Counted from the stretch's first letter, positions 1 through 5,226 are shown. The stretch: DNA of 5,226 nucleotides from an uncultured Actinomycetes bacterium (GCA_903867285.1 CAIPQX010000062.1:1-5226); one strand, 5' to 3'. Notes: a model not told the origin generated them from the sequence alone. A program made the numbers and translations.

Positions 1-1145
1 ACGCGACCATCACGAACCGCATCGCCAGCCGCCTTTGCCAGAGGTCCAACTTTTACAAACCACTGCTTTGATAAGAGAGGCTCAACGATTGTGTCGCAAC
101 GACTGCAATGGCCAACCGAGTGCAGGTACGGACGCTTCTCGGCAACAATACGACCTTGCTTACGTAATTCAGCGACGACGGCAACGCGAGCAACAAAGCG
201 ATCCATCCCATCGAACTCGGTATTGGAACCTTCCATCACCGCATGCGTGTTCATGATGATTGGCATATCGATACCGTGACGAGTCGCCATTTCAAAGTCA
301 TTGGGATCATGTGCGCCTGTTACTTTTACCGCGCCAGTTCCGAATTCTGGATCAACGAGTTCATCGGCGATGATGGGGATCCAGCGATTGGCTAATGGCA
401 ACAAAACCTTTTTGCCAACGAGGTGCGCATAACGTGGATCATCGGGGTGTACAGCTACAGCGCCATCGCCCAGCATCGTTTCTGGTCGGGTAGTCGCGAC
501 GGTTATTTGTAGATCATCATCACCATAGCGAACCGAAACAAATTCACCTTCGATATCGGAATGCTCTACTTCAATGTCAGAGAGCGCCGTCATGCAACGT
601 GGGCACCAGTTAATAATTCTTTCGGCACGGTAAATAAGACCATCGTCATACAAACGCTTAAAGATTGTTCGAACCGCCAAAGATAAACCTGGGTCCATGG
701 TGAAACGTTCGCGCGACCAGTCAACGCTGGCACCCAAACGTTGAATCTGATCCAGGATTAATCCGCCAGATTCGTTCTTCCACTCCCAAACTTTTTCGAC
801 GAACTTCTCGCGCCCTAAATCGTGGCGAGAAATCCCTTGGGCAGCCAACTGCTTCTCCACGAGATTCTGGGTAGCGATTCCCGCGTGATCCATGCCGGGG
901 AGCCAAAGCGCTTCAAAACCCTGCATCCGCTTCATGCGGATCAAGATGTCTTGCAAGGTGAGATCGAGCGCATGGCCGATATGGAGCGAACCGGTCACAT
1001 TGGGAGGTGGAATAACGATTGTGAAAGGGGGCTTATCGGAATTGGCATCAGCCTTGAAATATTGCGCATCCAGCCACTTCTTGTAGAGGCCAGGCTCTAT
1101 CTCGGCAGGAGTGAAACTCGCAGCAAGTTCCGGACGCTCGTTCAT
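1..1145 (-). CDS. valS: Valyl-tRNA synthetase, N-terminal part (continues past left edge)
   Basis: Class I aminoacyl-tRNA synthetase that attaches valine to tRNA-Val in the cytoplasm and hydrolyses mischarged Thr-tRNA-Val. I translated the minus strand from the ATG at 1145: 381 codons stay open with no frameshift, a little under half of a usual bacterial ValRS of about 850-900 residues. Visible are the nucleotide-binding segment PPPNVTGSLHIGHAL (HIGH at residues 55-58), GMDHAG (84-89), and two CxxC pairs (181-184 and 347-350) placed like the zinc knuckle of bacterial ValRS. The CP1 editing domain shows TTRPETMLGD (218-227) and GTGAVKV...HDPNDFE (269-285), followed by LLSKQWFVK (357-365). The KMSKS loop and anticodon-binding domain lie outside the window. 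The start is fixed by the clpX stop codon, which is in the same frame eight codons upstream. No Shine-Dalgarno precedes it, so reinitiation after clpX or a leaderless mRNA is likely. Family assignment is secure. Confidence 0.97.
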   Translation of the reverse strand, partial: MNERPELAASFTPAEIEPGLYKKWLDAQYFKADANSDKPPFTIVIPPPNVTGSLHIGHALDLTLQDILIRMKRMQGFEALWLPGMDHAGIATQNLVEKQLAAQGISRHDLGREKFVEKVWEWKNESGGLILDQIQRLGASVDWSRERFTMDPGLSLAVRTIFKRLYDDGLIYRAERIINWCPRCMTALSDIEVEHSDIEGEFVSVRYGDDDLQITVATTRPETMLGDGAVAVHPDDPRYAHLVGKKVLLPLANRWIPIIADELVDPEFGTGAVKVTGAHDPNDFEMATRHGIDMPIIMNTHAVMEGSNTEFDGMDRFVARVAVVAELRKQGRIVAEKRPYLHSVGHCSRCDTIVEPLLSKQWFVKVGPLAKAAGDAVRDGR

Positions 1146-1153
1146 AAGGATGG

Positions 1154-1159
1154 AGTCTA
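1154..1159 (-). promoter_or_regulatory. Possible -10 element for a leaderless valS transcript
   Basis: TAGACT fits the TAnnnT pattern of a primary-sigma -10 hexamer and ends eight bases before the valS ATG. A start site at or next to the A of the ATG would give a leaderless mRNA, common in Actinobacteria. The spacing is slightly long and there is no clear -35 element. In a 21-bp gap between co-directional genes, read-through from clpX with translational reinitiation is an equally good explanation. Confidence 0.22.
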
Positions 1160-1166
1160 GATTAAG

Positions 1167-2462
1167 TTAAGCGCTCTTCTCTTCATCGCGCTTTTCGCCC
1201 TTAACCGCGCGCTTTGGCCCAGCCCCACGGTTGATATAGGTAGGCAGAGATTCTTTCAGCACAACTTCTGGGGTAATGATGACCCGTTCTACCTCGGCGC
1301 GAGATGGCACTTCGTACATGACGCCAAGGAGAGTCTCCTCCATGATGGCGCGCAGGCCACGAGCACCGGTGCCGCGCTTAATTGCAAGATCTGCCACAAC
1401 CTCAAGAGCTTCGGAGGTGAATTCGAGTTCGACCCCATCGATATCAAAGAGACGTTGGTACTGCTTGATCAAGGCGTTCTTTGGCTCGGTCAAAATCTGC
1501 ATGAGCGCTGGTCGATCGAGTTTTTCGACGCTGGTAAGAATTGGTAGGCGTCCGATAAATTCTGGAATCATTCCAAACTTCAGCAGATCTTCCGGCATAA
1601 CTTCGCCGAAGATATCGATCTGGTCGATATCGGCTTGTGTCTGCAGGGTGGCGTTGAAGCCGACCCCAGCCTTGCCCTTGCGACTTTCGATAATCTTTTC
1701 TAGGCCAGCGAATGCTCCACCCACGATGAAGAGAATATTGGTGGTATCGATCTGGAGAAATTCCTGATGCGGGTGCTTGCGCCCACCCTGTGGTGGAACG
1801 GAAGCCGTAGTGCCTTCGAGAATCTTGAGAAGAGCCTGCTGCACACCCTCGCCAGACACATCGCGAGTGATTGAAGGGTTCTCGGATTTGCGGGCGACCT
1901 TATCGATCTCATCGATATAGATGATTCCGGTTTCGGCTTTCTTCACATCAAAGTCGGCGGCTTGAATGAGTTTGAGCAAGATGTTTTCGACATCTTCGCC
2001 AACATAACCAGCCTCGGTTAATGCAGTGGCATCGGCGATTGCAAAGGGAACGTTGAGCATGCGTGCCAGAGTCTGGGCGAGCAGAGTCTTGCCGCAACCA
2101 GTTGGTCCAAGAATCAGGATGTTCGACTTTGCGAGTTCGACAGCATCTTCGCGATTTCCGAGATCAGATTGCACGCGCTTGTAATGATTGTAGACAGCGA
2201 CAGAGAGCGACTTCTTGGCACGATCTTGACCAACTACATACTGGTCCAAGAAAGAATAAATCTCTTGTGGCTTTGGAACTTCGGTTAAACCAAGTTGGGA
2301 GGTTTCGTTGAGCTCTTCGACAATGATCTCGTTGCAGAGATCGATGCATTCGTCGCAGATGTATACGCCAGGTCCCGCGATCAACTTCTTAACTTGCTTC
2401 TGCGTTTTGCCGCAGAAGGAACATTTAAGGAGATCGCCGGTTTCGCCAATTCGCGTGGTCAT
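1167..2462 (-). CDS. clpX: ATP-dependent Clp protease ATP-binding subunit ClpX
   Basis: AAA+ unfoldase that recognises tagged or regulatory proteins, unfolds them with ATP and threads them into ClpP in the cytoplasm. The 431 residues match the usual ClpX length. The N-terminal zinc-binding domain has Cys14, Cys17, Cys36 and Cys39. The ATPase core shows Walker A GPTGCGKT (119-126), pore-1 loop GYVG (152-155), Walker B IIYIDE (180-185), the RKH loop (228-230), the arginine finger in EFIGRLP (Arg305) and sensor 2 GARGLR (Arg368). The ClpP-docking loop reads VGF (267-269), a variant of the IGF tripeptide. The C-terminus is a short charged tail. The ATG at 2462 is the only sensible start because it sits just before the conserved zinc domain. 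No Shine-Dalgarno precedes it, but a -10-like hexamer lies at leaderless spacing. A hairpin separates it from clpP2, and valS follows after 21 bp. Confidence 0.98.
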   Translation of the reverse strand: MTTRIGETGDLLKCSFCGKTQKQVKKLIAGPGVYICDECIDLCNEIIVEELNETSQLGLTEVPKPQEIYSFLDQYVVGQDRAKKSLSVAVYNHYKRVQSDLGNREDAVELAKSNILILGPTGCGKTLLAQTLARMLNVPFAIADATALTEAGYVGEDVENILLKLIQAADFDVKKAETGIIYIDEIDKVARKSENPSITRDVSGEGVQQALLKILEGTTASVPPQGGRKHPHQEFLQIDTTNILFIVGGAFAGLEKIIESRKGKAGVGFNATLQTQADIDQIDIFGEVMPEDLLKFGMIPEFIGRLPILTSVEKLDRPALMQILTEPKNALIKQYQRLFDIDGVELEFTSEALEVVADLAIKRGTGARGLRAIMEETLLGVMYEVPSRAEVERVIITPEVVLKESLPTYINRGAGPKRAVKGEKRDEEKSA

Positions 2463-2468
2463 GGGTTA

Positions 2469-2474
2469 AGGGTA
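2469..2474 (-). promoter_or_regulatory. Candidate -10 element for a leaderless clpX transcript
   Basis: TACCCT fits TAnnnT and is separated from the clpX ATG by exactly six bases, which puts the predicted start site on the A of the ATG. The region just before the ATG (TTAACCC) contains no purine-rich ribosome site, which agrees with leaderless initiation. There is no convincing -35 hexamer; the expected position falls inside the hairpin at 2489-2516. This is inference from spacing and pattern only. Confidence 0.42.
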
Positions 2475-2485
2475 AATGGAAATGC

Positions 2486-2516
2486 AAAAGGCTGGGTGGT
2501 TTTTTCCACCCAGCCT
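2486..2516 (-). terminator. Hairpin with short T-run between clpP2 and clpX (terminator or attenuator)
   Basis: Bases 2489-2499 and 2506-2516 form a perfect 11-bp inverted repeat, AGGCTGGGTGG against CCACCCAGCCT, around a six-base loop. Read on the minus strand the stem is followed by TTT and then GCATTT, so counting the last stem base there is a run of four T. On the plus strand no T-run follows, so any terminator activity should act on transcripts leaving clpP2. It begins 22 bases past the clpP2 stop codon and ends about 26 bases before the clpX ATG. The short, interrupted T-run suggests partial termination, which would lower clpX relative to clpP1P2. An alternative reading is a protective 5' stem on a clpX mRNA started at the TATAAG just upstream. 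Confidence 0.58.
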
Positions 2517-2521
2517 GTTCG

Positions 2522-2527
2522 CTTATA
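2522..2527 (-). promoter_or_regulatory. Weak -10 candidate TATAAG upstream of the clpX hairpin
   Basis: TATAAG differs from the TATAAT consensus at the last base. A start seven bases downstream would fall at about 2515, so the RNA would begin almost exactly with the 11-bp stem and carry a leader of some 53 nt before clpX. I see no -35 hexamer at 16-18 bp. It is adjacent to a CTGTTCGCT element (plus strand, 2515-2523) that is also found upstream of clpP1. Confidence 0.2.
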
Positions 2528-2532
2528 GAAGA

Positions 2533-2550
2533 ATCAAGTTATGGCTTGAT
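2533..2550. repeat. Small inverted repeat across the clpP2 stop codon
   Basis: ATCAAG (2533-2538) and CTTGAT (2545-2550) are perfect inverted copies around a six-base loop that contains the clpP2 TAA. A six-bp, AT-rich stem is weak and could be chance, but in the transcript it would lie directly before the stronger hairpin at 2489-2516. Confidence 0.3.
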
Positions 2551-3174
2551 CGCCTTACGGCTCGCGAGCACCTGATCGATGATGCCATAGGCAACTGCCT
2601 CTTCGGCGGTCAGGATCTTGTCGCGCTCGATATCTTTGGAGACTTCTTCGACTGTCTTCTTAGAATCCTTGGCGAGCATCTTCTCGAGAAGTGAGCGCAT
2701 ACGCATAATCTCTGCAGCCTGGATTTCGATATCCGACCCTTGTCCGCCACCCTCTGAATAAGGCTGGTGAATCAAGATACGTGCATTTTCTAGAGCCATG
2801 CGCTTGCCCTTTGCGCCACCAGCCAAGAGGACGGCCGCAGCAGAAGCTGCTTGTCCGAGGCAGATAGTCATAACATCGGGACGAACGAACTGCATGGTGT
2901 CATAAATAGCTGTCAACGCGGTGAATGAACCACCAGGTGAGTTGATGTACATCATGATGTCGCGATCTGGATCCATCGACTCGAGGGTCAAGAGCTGAGC
3001 CATGACGTCATTTGCCACGGTGTCATCAATTGCTTGACCAACGAAAATGATGCGCTCTTCGAAGAGCTTTGTGTATGGATCTAGGCGCTTGTAACCATAC
3101 GAAGTCTTCTCTTCGATGGTTGGAAGAACATAACGGCTTGTAATCTCTTGTGCGTTGTTCATCTCGTTTTTCAT
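2539..3174 (-). CDS. clpP2: ATP-dependent Clp protease proteolytic subunit ClpP2
   Basis: Serine peptidase subunit that in Actinobacteria stacks as a heptamer against a ClpP1 heptamer to make the proteolytic chamber served by ClpX and ClpC. The 211 residues are of normal length. The N-terminus (SRYVLP, 13-18, then NPY-like DPYTKLFEERIIF) is of the actinobacterial ClpP2 type. The triad is complete: Ser111 in GQAASAA, His136 in ILIHQP, Asp185 in ERDKIL. The oxyanion glycine segment SPGG (79-82) and a glycine-rich handle loop (EGGGQGS, 141-147) are present. I chose the ATG at 3174 because it overlaps the clpP1 stop as ATGA and begins the conserved region. The frame stays open to 3264, but that extension is only clpP1 read in another frame. 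A weak purine run (GGTGGA) lies about six bases upstream, so translation is probably coupled to clpP1. The paralogue number follows Mycobacterium convention. Confidence 0.96.
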   Translation of the reverse strand: MKNEMNNAQEITSRYVLPTIEEKTSYGYKRLDPYTKLFEERIIFVGQAIDDTVANDVMAQLLTLESMDPDRDIMMYINSPGGSFTALTAIYDTMQFVRPDVMTICLGQAASAAAVLLAGGAKGKRMALENARILIHQPYSEGGGQGSDIEIQAAEIMRMRSLLEKMLAKDSKKTVEEVSKDIERDKILTAEEAVAYGIIDQVLASRKAIKP

Positions 3175-3797
3175 GCTGTTCCACCACTTCCAGAAACTTG
3201 TCCCACAGAACGAACGACATGGTCGACGAGGCCGTAGCTCTTCGCCTCTTCGGCATCGAACCAACGATCGCGATCTGAATCCGCAGTGATCTTTTCGATT
3301 GTTTGACCTGAATGGAATGCAATGAGTTCTGCCATCTTGCGCTTGGTGAACTTCATTTGATCCGCTTGAATCTTAATTTCGGTAGCTGTTCCGCCGATGC
3401 CACCCAGTGGTTGGTGCATCAAGACGCGAGCATTAGGAAGCGCGTAACGCTTGCCCGGTGCACCTGCGGTCAAAAGGAACTGACCCATCGATGCAGCAAG
3501 ACCCATCGTCACGGTTGCAACATCGTTCTTGATGTATTGCATCGTGTCATAGATCGCCATACCGGCAGATACTGAACCGCCTGGTGAGTTGATGTACAAG
3601 AAGATGTCCTTATCTGGATCTTCTGCAGCCAGTAGCAACATTTGAGCAGCAATGGCATTGGCCATATTGTCCTCAACTTGCCCGACCATAAAAATAATGC
3701 GCTCACGAAGTAGGCGCTGGTAGACCTGATCGTCTAGACCACCTACATATTGAGCCGCTGAACGCGCGGTGATTGGATCCACTTTTCCTCCTGACAT
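3171..3797 (-). CDS. clpP1: ATP-dependent Clp protease proteolytic subunit ClpP1
   Basis: Serine peptidase partner of ClpP2 in the actinobacterial heteromeric ClpP1P2 core, acting in the cytoplasm with the ClpX or ClpC unfoldase. From the ATG at 3797 the protein has 208 residues, a usual ClpP length. The triad is complete: Ser103 in GLAASMG, His128 in VLMHQPLGG, Asp177 in DRDRWF. SPGG (71-74) precedes the long helix region. It resembles Mycobacterium ClpP1 in RLLRERIIF (28-36), LLLAAEDPDKDI (54-65) and DSDRDRWF. The start is uncertain. ATG 3797 lacks a Shine-Dalgarno but touches the stop of a six-codon upstream frame. GTG 3782 has a full AGGAGG four bases before it and would give 203 residues. 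TTG 3800 is also open. All choices leave the mature peptidase domain intact. A ClgR-like box and an extended -10 lie upstream. Confidence 0.95.
   Translation of the reverse strand: MSGGKVDPITARSAAQYVGGLDDQVYQRLLRERIIFMVGQVEDNMANAIAAQMLLLAAEDPDKDIFLYINSPGGSVSAGMAIYDTMQYIKNDVATVTMGLAASMGQFLLTAGAPGKRYALPNARVLMHQPLGGIGGTATEIKIQADQMKFTKRKMAELIAFHSGQTIEKITADSDRDRWFDAEEAKSYGLVDHVVRSVGQVSGSGGTA
3780..3792 (-). promoter_or_regulatory. AGGAGG followed by GTG inside the clpP1 5' end (alternative start)
   Basis: A perfect AGGAGG (3792-3787) is followed by four A and then an in-frame GTG (3782-3780). The spacing is shorter than the usual five to nine bases, yet this is the strongest Shine-Dalgarno in the window. 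It either marks the true clpP1 start or is the chance result of Gly-Gly codons in MSGGKV. Confidence 0.35.
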
Positions 3798-3817
3798 CAA
3801 CGCTGAAAGCCCAGCAT
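3797..3817 (-). other. Possible six-codon upstream reading frame ending on the clpP1 ATG
   Basis: An ATG at 3817, three bases after AGGAG (3825-3821), opens a frame encoding MLGFQR. It stops with a TGA whose final A is the first base of the clpP1 ATG (TGATG). Such an overlap is the classic arrangement for reinitiation, which would explain why the ATG at 3797 has no ribosome site of its own. It could equally be coincidence over so short a distance. Confidence 0.2.
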
Positions 3818-3831
3818 TAACTCCTGTAATG

Positions 3832-3840
3832 ACAGTAACA
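3832..3840 (-). promoter_or_regulatory. Candidate extended -10 promoter for clpP1P2
   Basis: TGTTACTGT matches the extended -10 pattern TGnTAnnnT. The predicted start site is near 3825, giving a leader of about 28 nt to the ATG at 3797. No clear -35 hexamer is seen at 17 bp, as expected for an extended -10 or an activator-dependent promoter. The ClgR-like box is centred about 75 bases upstream of the predicted start. Confidence 0.42.
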
Positions 3841-3861
3841 ATCTTTCGCCTCTAACGCTTC

Positions 3862-3881
3862 CCAATTTCGCCAACTTTCGC
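3862..3881. repeat. Tandem 10-base repeat in the clpP1 upstream region
   Basis: On the minus strand GCGAAAGTTG is followed directly by GCGAAATTGG, agreeing at eight of ten bases. Further GCGAA cores start at 3896 (inside the ClgR-like box) and 3849. The one-helical-turn period could place protein contacts on the same face of the DNA. It lies between the ClgR-like box and the -10 candidate. Confidence 0.4.
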
Positions 3882-3890
3882 GCTTGGGCT

Positions 3891-3908
3891 GTTCGCTCTG
3901 AGAGAAGT
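3891..3908 (-). promoter_or_regulatory. ClgR-like operator upstream of clpP1P2
   Basis: The minus-strand sequence ACTTCTCTCAGAGCGAAC aligns with the ClgR consensus I recall from Corynebacterium (WNNWCGCYNANRGCGWWS) at 13 of 14 specified positions; the single mismatch is CTC for CGC. On the plus strand it begins with the GTTCGC half-site known from Streptomyces. ClgR is an activator of clpP1P2 in Actinobacteria, and this is the expected place for its site, between tig and clpP1. No ClgR gene is in the window, so binding is inferred. Confidence 0.55.
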
Positions 3909-3909
3909 G

Positions 3910-5214
3910 TTATTCAGAATCCTCGGCAGAATCCTCAACTGGAATCATTGGCTTTGGGCGGAGAGCTTCTAGATCAACGCTCTTACCCGACTTGGTTACA
4001 ACCTTGACGCGGCCTAGAACGGAGGCCAACGCCTTGGCGCGTGCCACCTCTGAGACCATCGTGGAAACCTGACCATTCATGGTCACCTCTTGGATGAACT
4101 GATCTGGACTCATTCCATAACGCTGAGCTTGGCGGACCAAGTACTCGGTGAGCTCGTTCTCATTCACCGAAACATCTTCAGCGGAAACGATGGTGTCCAA
4201 AATAATTTCATAGGTGAGCTGCTTTGTGGTCTGAGCAGTTATCTCTTCACGGTGAGCGGTGTCTTCTAGACGACCTTCTCCCTCAAGATGATGGTTGACC
4301 TCATCTTCGATCAAATTCTGTGGAAGTGGAATGGCCAGAGATTCAACAAGGGTCTCTACGAGCTGATCGCGGGCAGCAGCACCTTGCTCGAGAGCCTTTA
4401 CGCGCTCAATGCGAAGTTGAACATCGCTCTTGAGTTCAGCCAAGGTATCAAACTCTGAAGAGAGCTTGGCAAAGGAATCATCAAGCGGAGGAAGCTCGCG
4501 GGTCTTGACTGCCTTAACAGCAACATCGACTTCACCCATCTCACCCTCCGGCATTCCAACAAGTGTTGTAGAGAAGCGCTTGCTTTCGCCAACAGACAAA
4601 CCGGCAAGAGCATCATCAAGTCCATCAACCATTGTGTTTGAGCCGACTTCATAAGAAATGTCATTCGCTGTTCCGCCATCGAGAGGCTTGCCGCCCAAAG
4701 AGGCGACGAGATCGATGGTCACGAAATCGCCAAGTTCAACCGACTTCTCTACGGTGGTCAAAGTTCCGAAGCGAGCGCGGAGCGCATCAACTTGCTCATC
4801 AATCTCTTTATCTCCGACAACAACATCGTCAACGGTGATTGTCATCTCAGAGAAATTAGGAAGTGAGATCTCCGGACGAACATCTACCTCAACGGTAAAT
4901 GTGAATTTCTCTTTATCAACCAACTCAGTGATATCTACTTGTGGTCGACCAATGGCAGAAATCGCATGTTCTTTCTTAGCGATGGAGTAGAAATCGCCCA
5001 TCGAGAGATTGATAGCTTCATCCAGGATGGCAGCTCGTCCAACACGTTGCTCAACAAGAGCAGCCGGGACTTTGCCTTTACGGAATCCTGGGACAGTGAT
5101 CTTCTCGGACAAGACTTTTGTAGCCTTAGCCAAATAAGGAGCTAGCTCTTCGAATGAAACATCGATAGTTAATTTCGTACGAGTTTCGTTAAGTTTTTCT
5201 ACGGCGCTTTTCAC
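3910..5214 (-). CDS. tig: Trigger factor, ribosome-associated chaperone and peptidyl-prolyl isomerase
   Basis: Docks beside the ribosomal exit tunnel and shields and folds nascent polypeptides; the central FKBP-type domain can isomerise prolyl bonds. The 434 residues form a full-length protein. The N-terminal ribosome-binding domain (about 1-115) carries the signature GFRKGK at 43-48. The FKBP-like domain covers about 155-240, beginning LGDFVTIDL and including MVDGLDDALAGLSVGES. The helical substrate-cradling domain starts near LPPLDDSFAK and runs to about 410, followed by an acidic tail ending EDSAEDSE. The start is a GTG at 5214: actinobacterial trigger factors typically begin MKSAVE, exactly as here, and a Shine-Dalgarno lies five bases upstream. 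It is followed by clpP1 in the same direction after about 110 bp. That gap has a promoter candidate and no convincing terminator, so tig may both read through into and be separate from clpP1P2. Confidence 0.98.
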   Translation of the reverse strand: MKSAVEKLNETRTKLTIDVSFEELAPYLAKATKVLSEKITVPGFRKGKVPAALVEQRVGRAAILDEAINLSMGDFYSIAKKEHAISAIGRPQVDITELVDKEKFTFTVEVDVRPEISLPNFSEMTITVDDVVVGDKEIDEQVDALRARFGTLTTVEKSVELGDFVTIDLVASLGGKPLDGGTANDISYEVGSNTMVDGLDDALAGLSVGESKRFSTTLVGMPEGEMGEVDVAVKAVKTRELPPLDDSFAKLSSEFDTLAELKSDVQLRIERVKALEQGAAARDQLVETLVESLAIPLPQNLIEDEVNHHLEGEGRLEDTAHREEITAQTTKQLTYEIILDTIVSAEDVSVNENELTEYLVRQAQRYGMSPDQFIQEVTMNGQVSTMVSEVARAKALASVLGRVKVVTKSGKSVDLEALRPKPMIPVEDSAEDSE

Positions 5215-5219
5215 GAAGG

Positions 5220-5226
5220 CCCTTTC
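5220..5226 (-). promoter_or_regulatory. Ribosome binding site of tig
   Basis: GAAAGGG on the minus strand lies five bases before the GTG at 5214. It supports the non-ATG start and contrasts with clpX and valS, which have no such site. The window ends here, so the tig promoter is not visible. Confidence 0.6.

Noticed and set aside
822..1160. Plus-strand open frame of 112 codons opposite valS
   Set aside because: It lies fully antisense to a well-conserved valS coding region, has no ribosome site or recognisable motif, and its composition is that expected of a complement frame.
1276..1767. Plus-strand open frame of 163 codons opposite clpX
   Set aside because: The minus strand here encodes the conserved ClpX ATPase core. 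The plus-strand product is low-complexity Ser/Arg/Pro-rich, typical of a shadow frame.
3175..3264. Thirty-residue N-terminal extension of ClpP2
   Set aside because: The extension is an Arg/Cys/Trp-rich out-of-frame reading of the clpP1 3' end. The ATG at 3174 begins the conserved ClpP2 sequence and overlaps the clpP1 stop as ATGA.
3845..3858. Second ClgR-like palindrome (CGT-N5-GCG) near the clpP1 promoter
   Set aside because: It misses the consensus at several specified positions, including the central A and the flanking bases. It is better seen as one of the scattered GCGAA cores.
3861..3888. CCCAA...TTGGG inverted repeat after tig as a tig terminator
   Set aside because: The arms are five bp with a long loop and no T-run follows on the minus strand, so it does not look like an intrinsic terminator.
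4658..4990. Plus-strand open frame of 110 codons opposite tig
   Set aside because: It is antisense to the trigger factor FKBP-like and N-terminal domains, and its Ser/Thr-rich translation has no family signature.
1..5226. A hidden novel system, mobile element or CRISPR array
   Set aside because: Nearly every base is accounted for by five conserved housekeeping genes and short regulatory gaps. I saw no transposase, spaced repeat array, tRNA or rRNA sequence.

Overview
The window holds a compact, single-direction block of protein-homeostasis genes on the minus strand. In transcription order (high to low coordinates) it reads tig (trigger factor), clpP1, clpP2, clpX and the 5' part of valS (valyl-tRNA synthetase), which runs off the left edge. 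This order, with two consecutive and different ClpP paralogues between tig and clpX, is typical of Actinobacteria. The proteins also look actinobacterial: trigger factor begins MKSAVE, ClpP1 carries the MHQPLGG-type active-site His region, and ClpP2 has an RYVLP N-terminus and a GQAASAAAVLL serine motif. Base composition looks close to 50% GC by eye, below soil actinomycetes. Together with the very short intergenic gaps this would fit a streamlined (for example aquatic) actinobacterium, but that is inference.

Layout: tig starts at a GTG close to the right edge and ends at 3910. A gap of about 110 bp separates it from clpP1. That gap contains a near-match to the actinobacterial ClgR operator, a short tandem repeat, an extended -10 element, and a six-codon upstream reading frame that ends on the clpP1 start. 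clpP1 and clpP2 overlap by four bases (ATGA). Between clpP2 and clpX (76 bp) lies a perfect 11-bp GC-rich hairpin, which I read as a weak terminator or attenuator. It is followed by a -10-like TACCCT exactly six bases before the clpX ATG, the spacing of a leaderless transcript. clpX is followed after 21 bp by valS, which has no Shine-Dalgarno sequence. The valS coding region is open and collinear for all 381 codons in the window.

Function: trigger factor folds nascent chains at the ribosome exit tunnel. ClpX unfolds substrates with ATP and feeds them to a ClpP1-ClpP2 peptidase. ValRS charges tRNA-Val and shares the locus by position rather than by biochemical role. Both peptidases have complete Ser-His-Asp triads, and ClpX has every recognisable ATPase and substrate-handling motif. 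I see no mobile element, CRISPR array, RNA gene or unknown gene. The points worth a second look are regulatory: the ClgR-like box, the hairpin that may uncouple clpX from clpP1P2, the leaderless-type starts, and the uncertain clpP1 start. I found no new biological system here.
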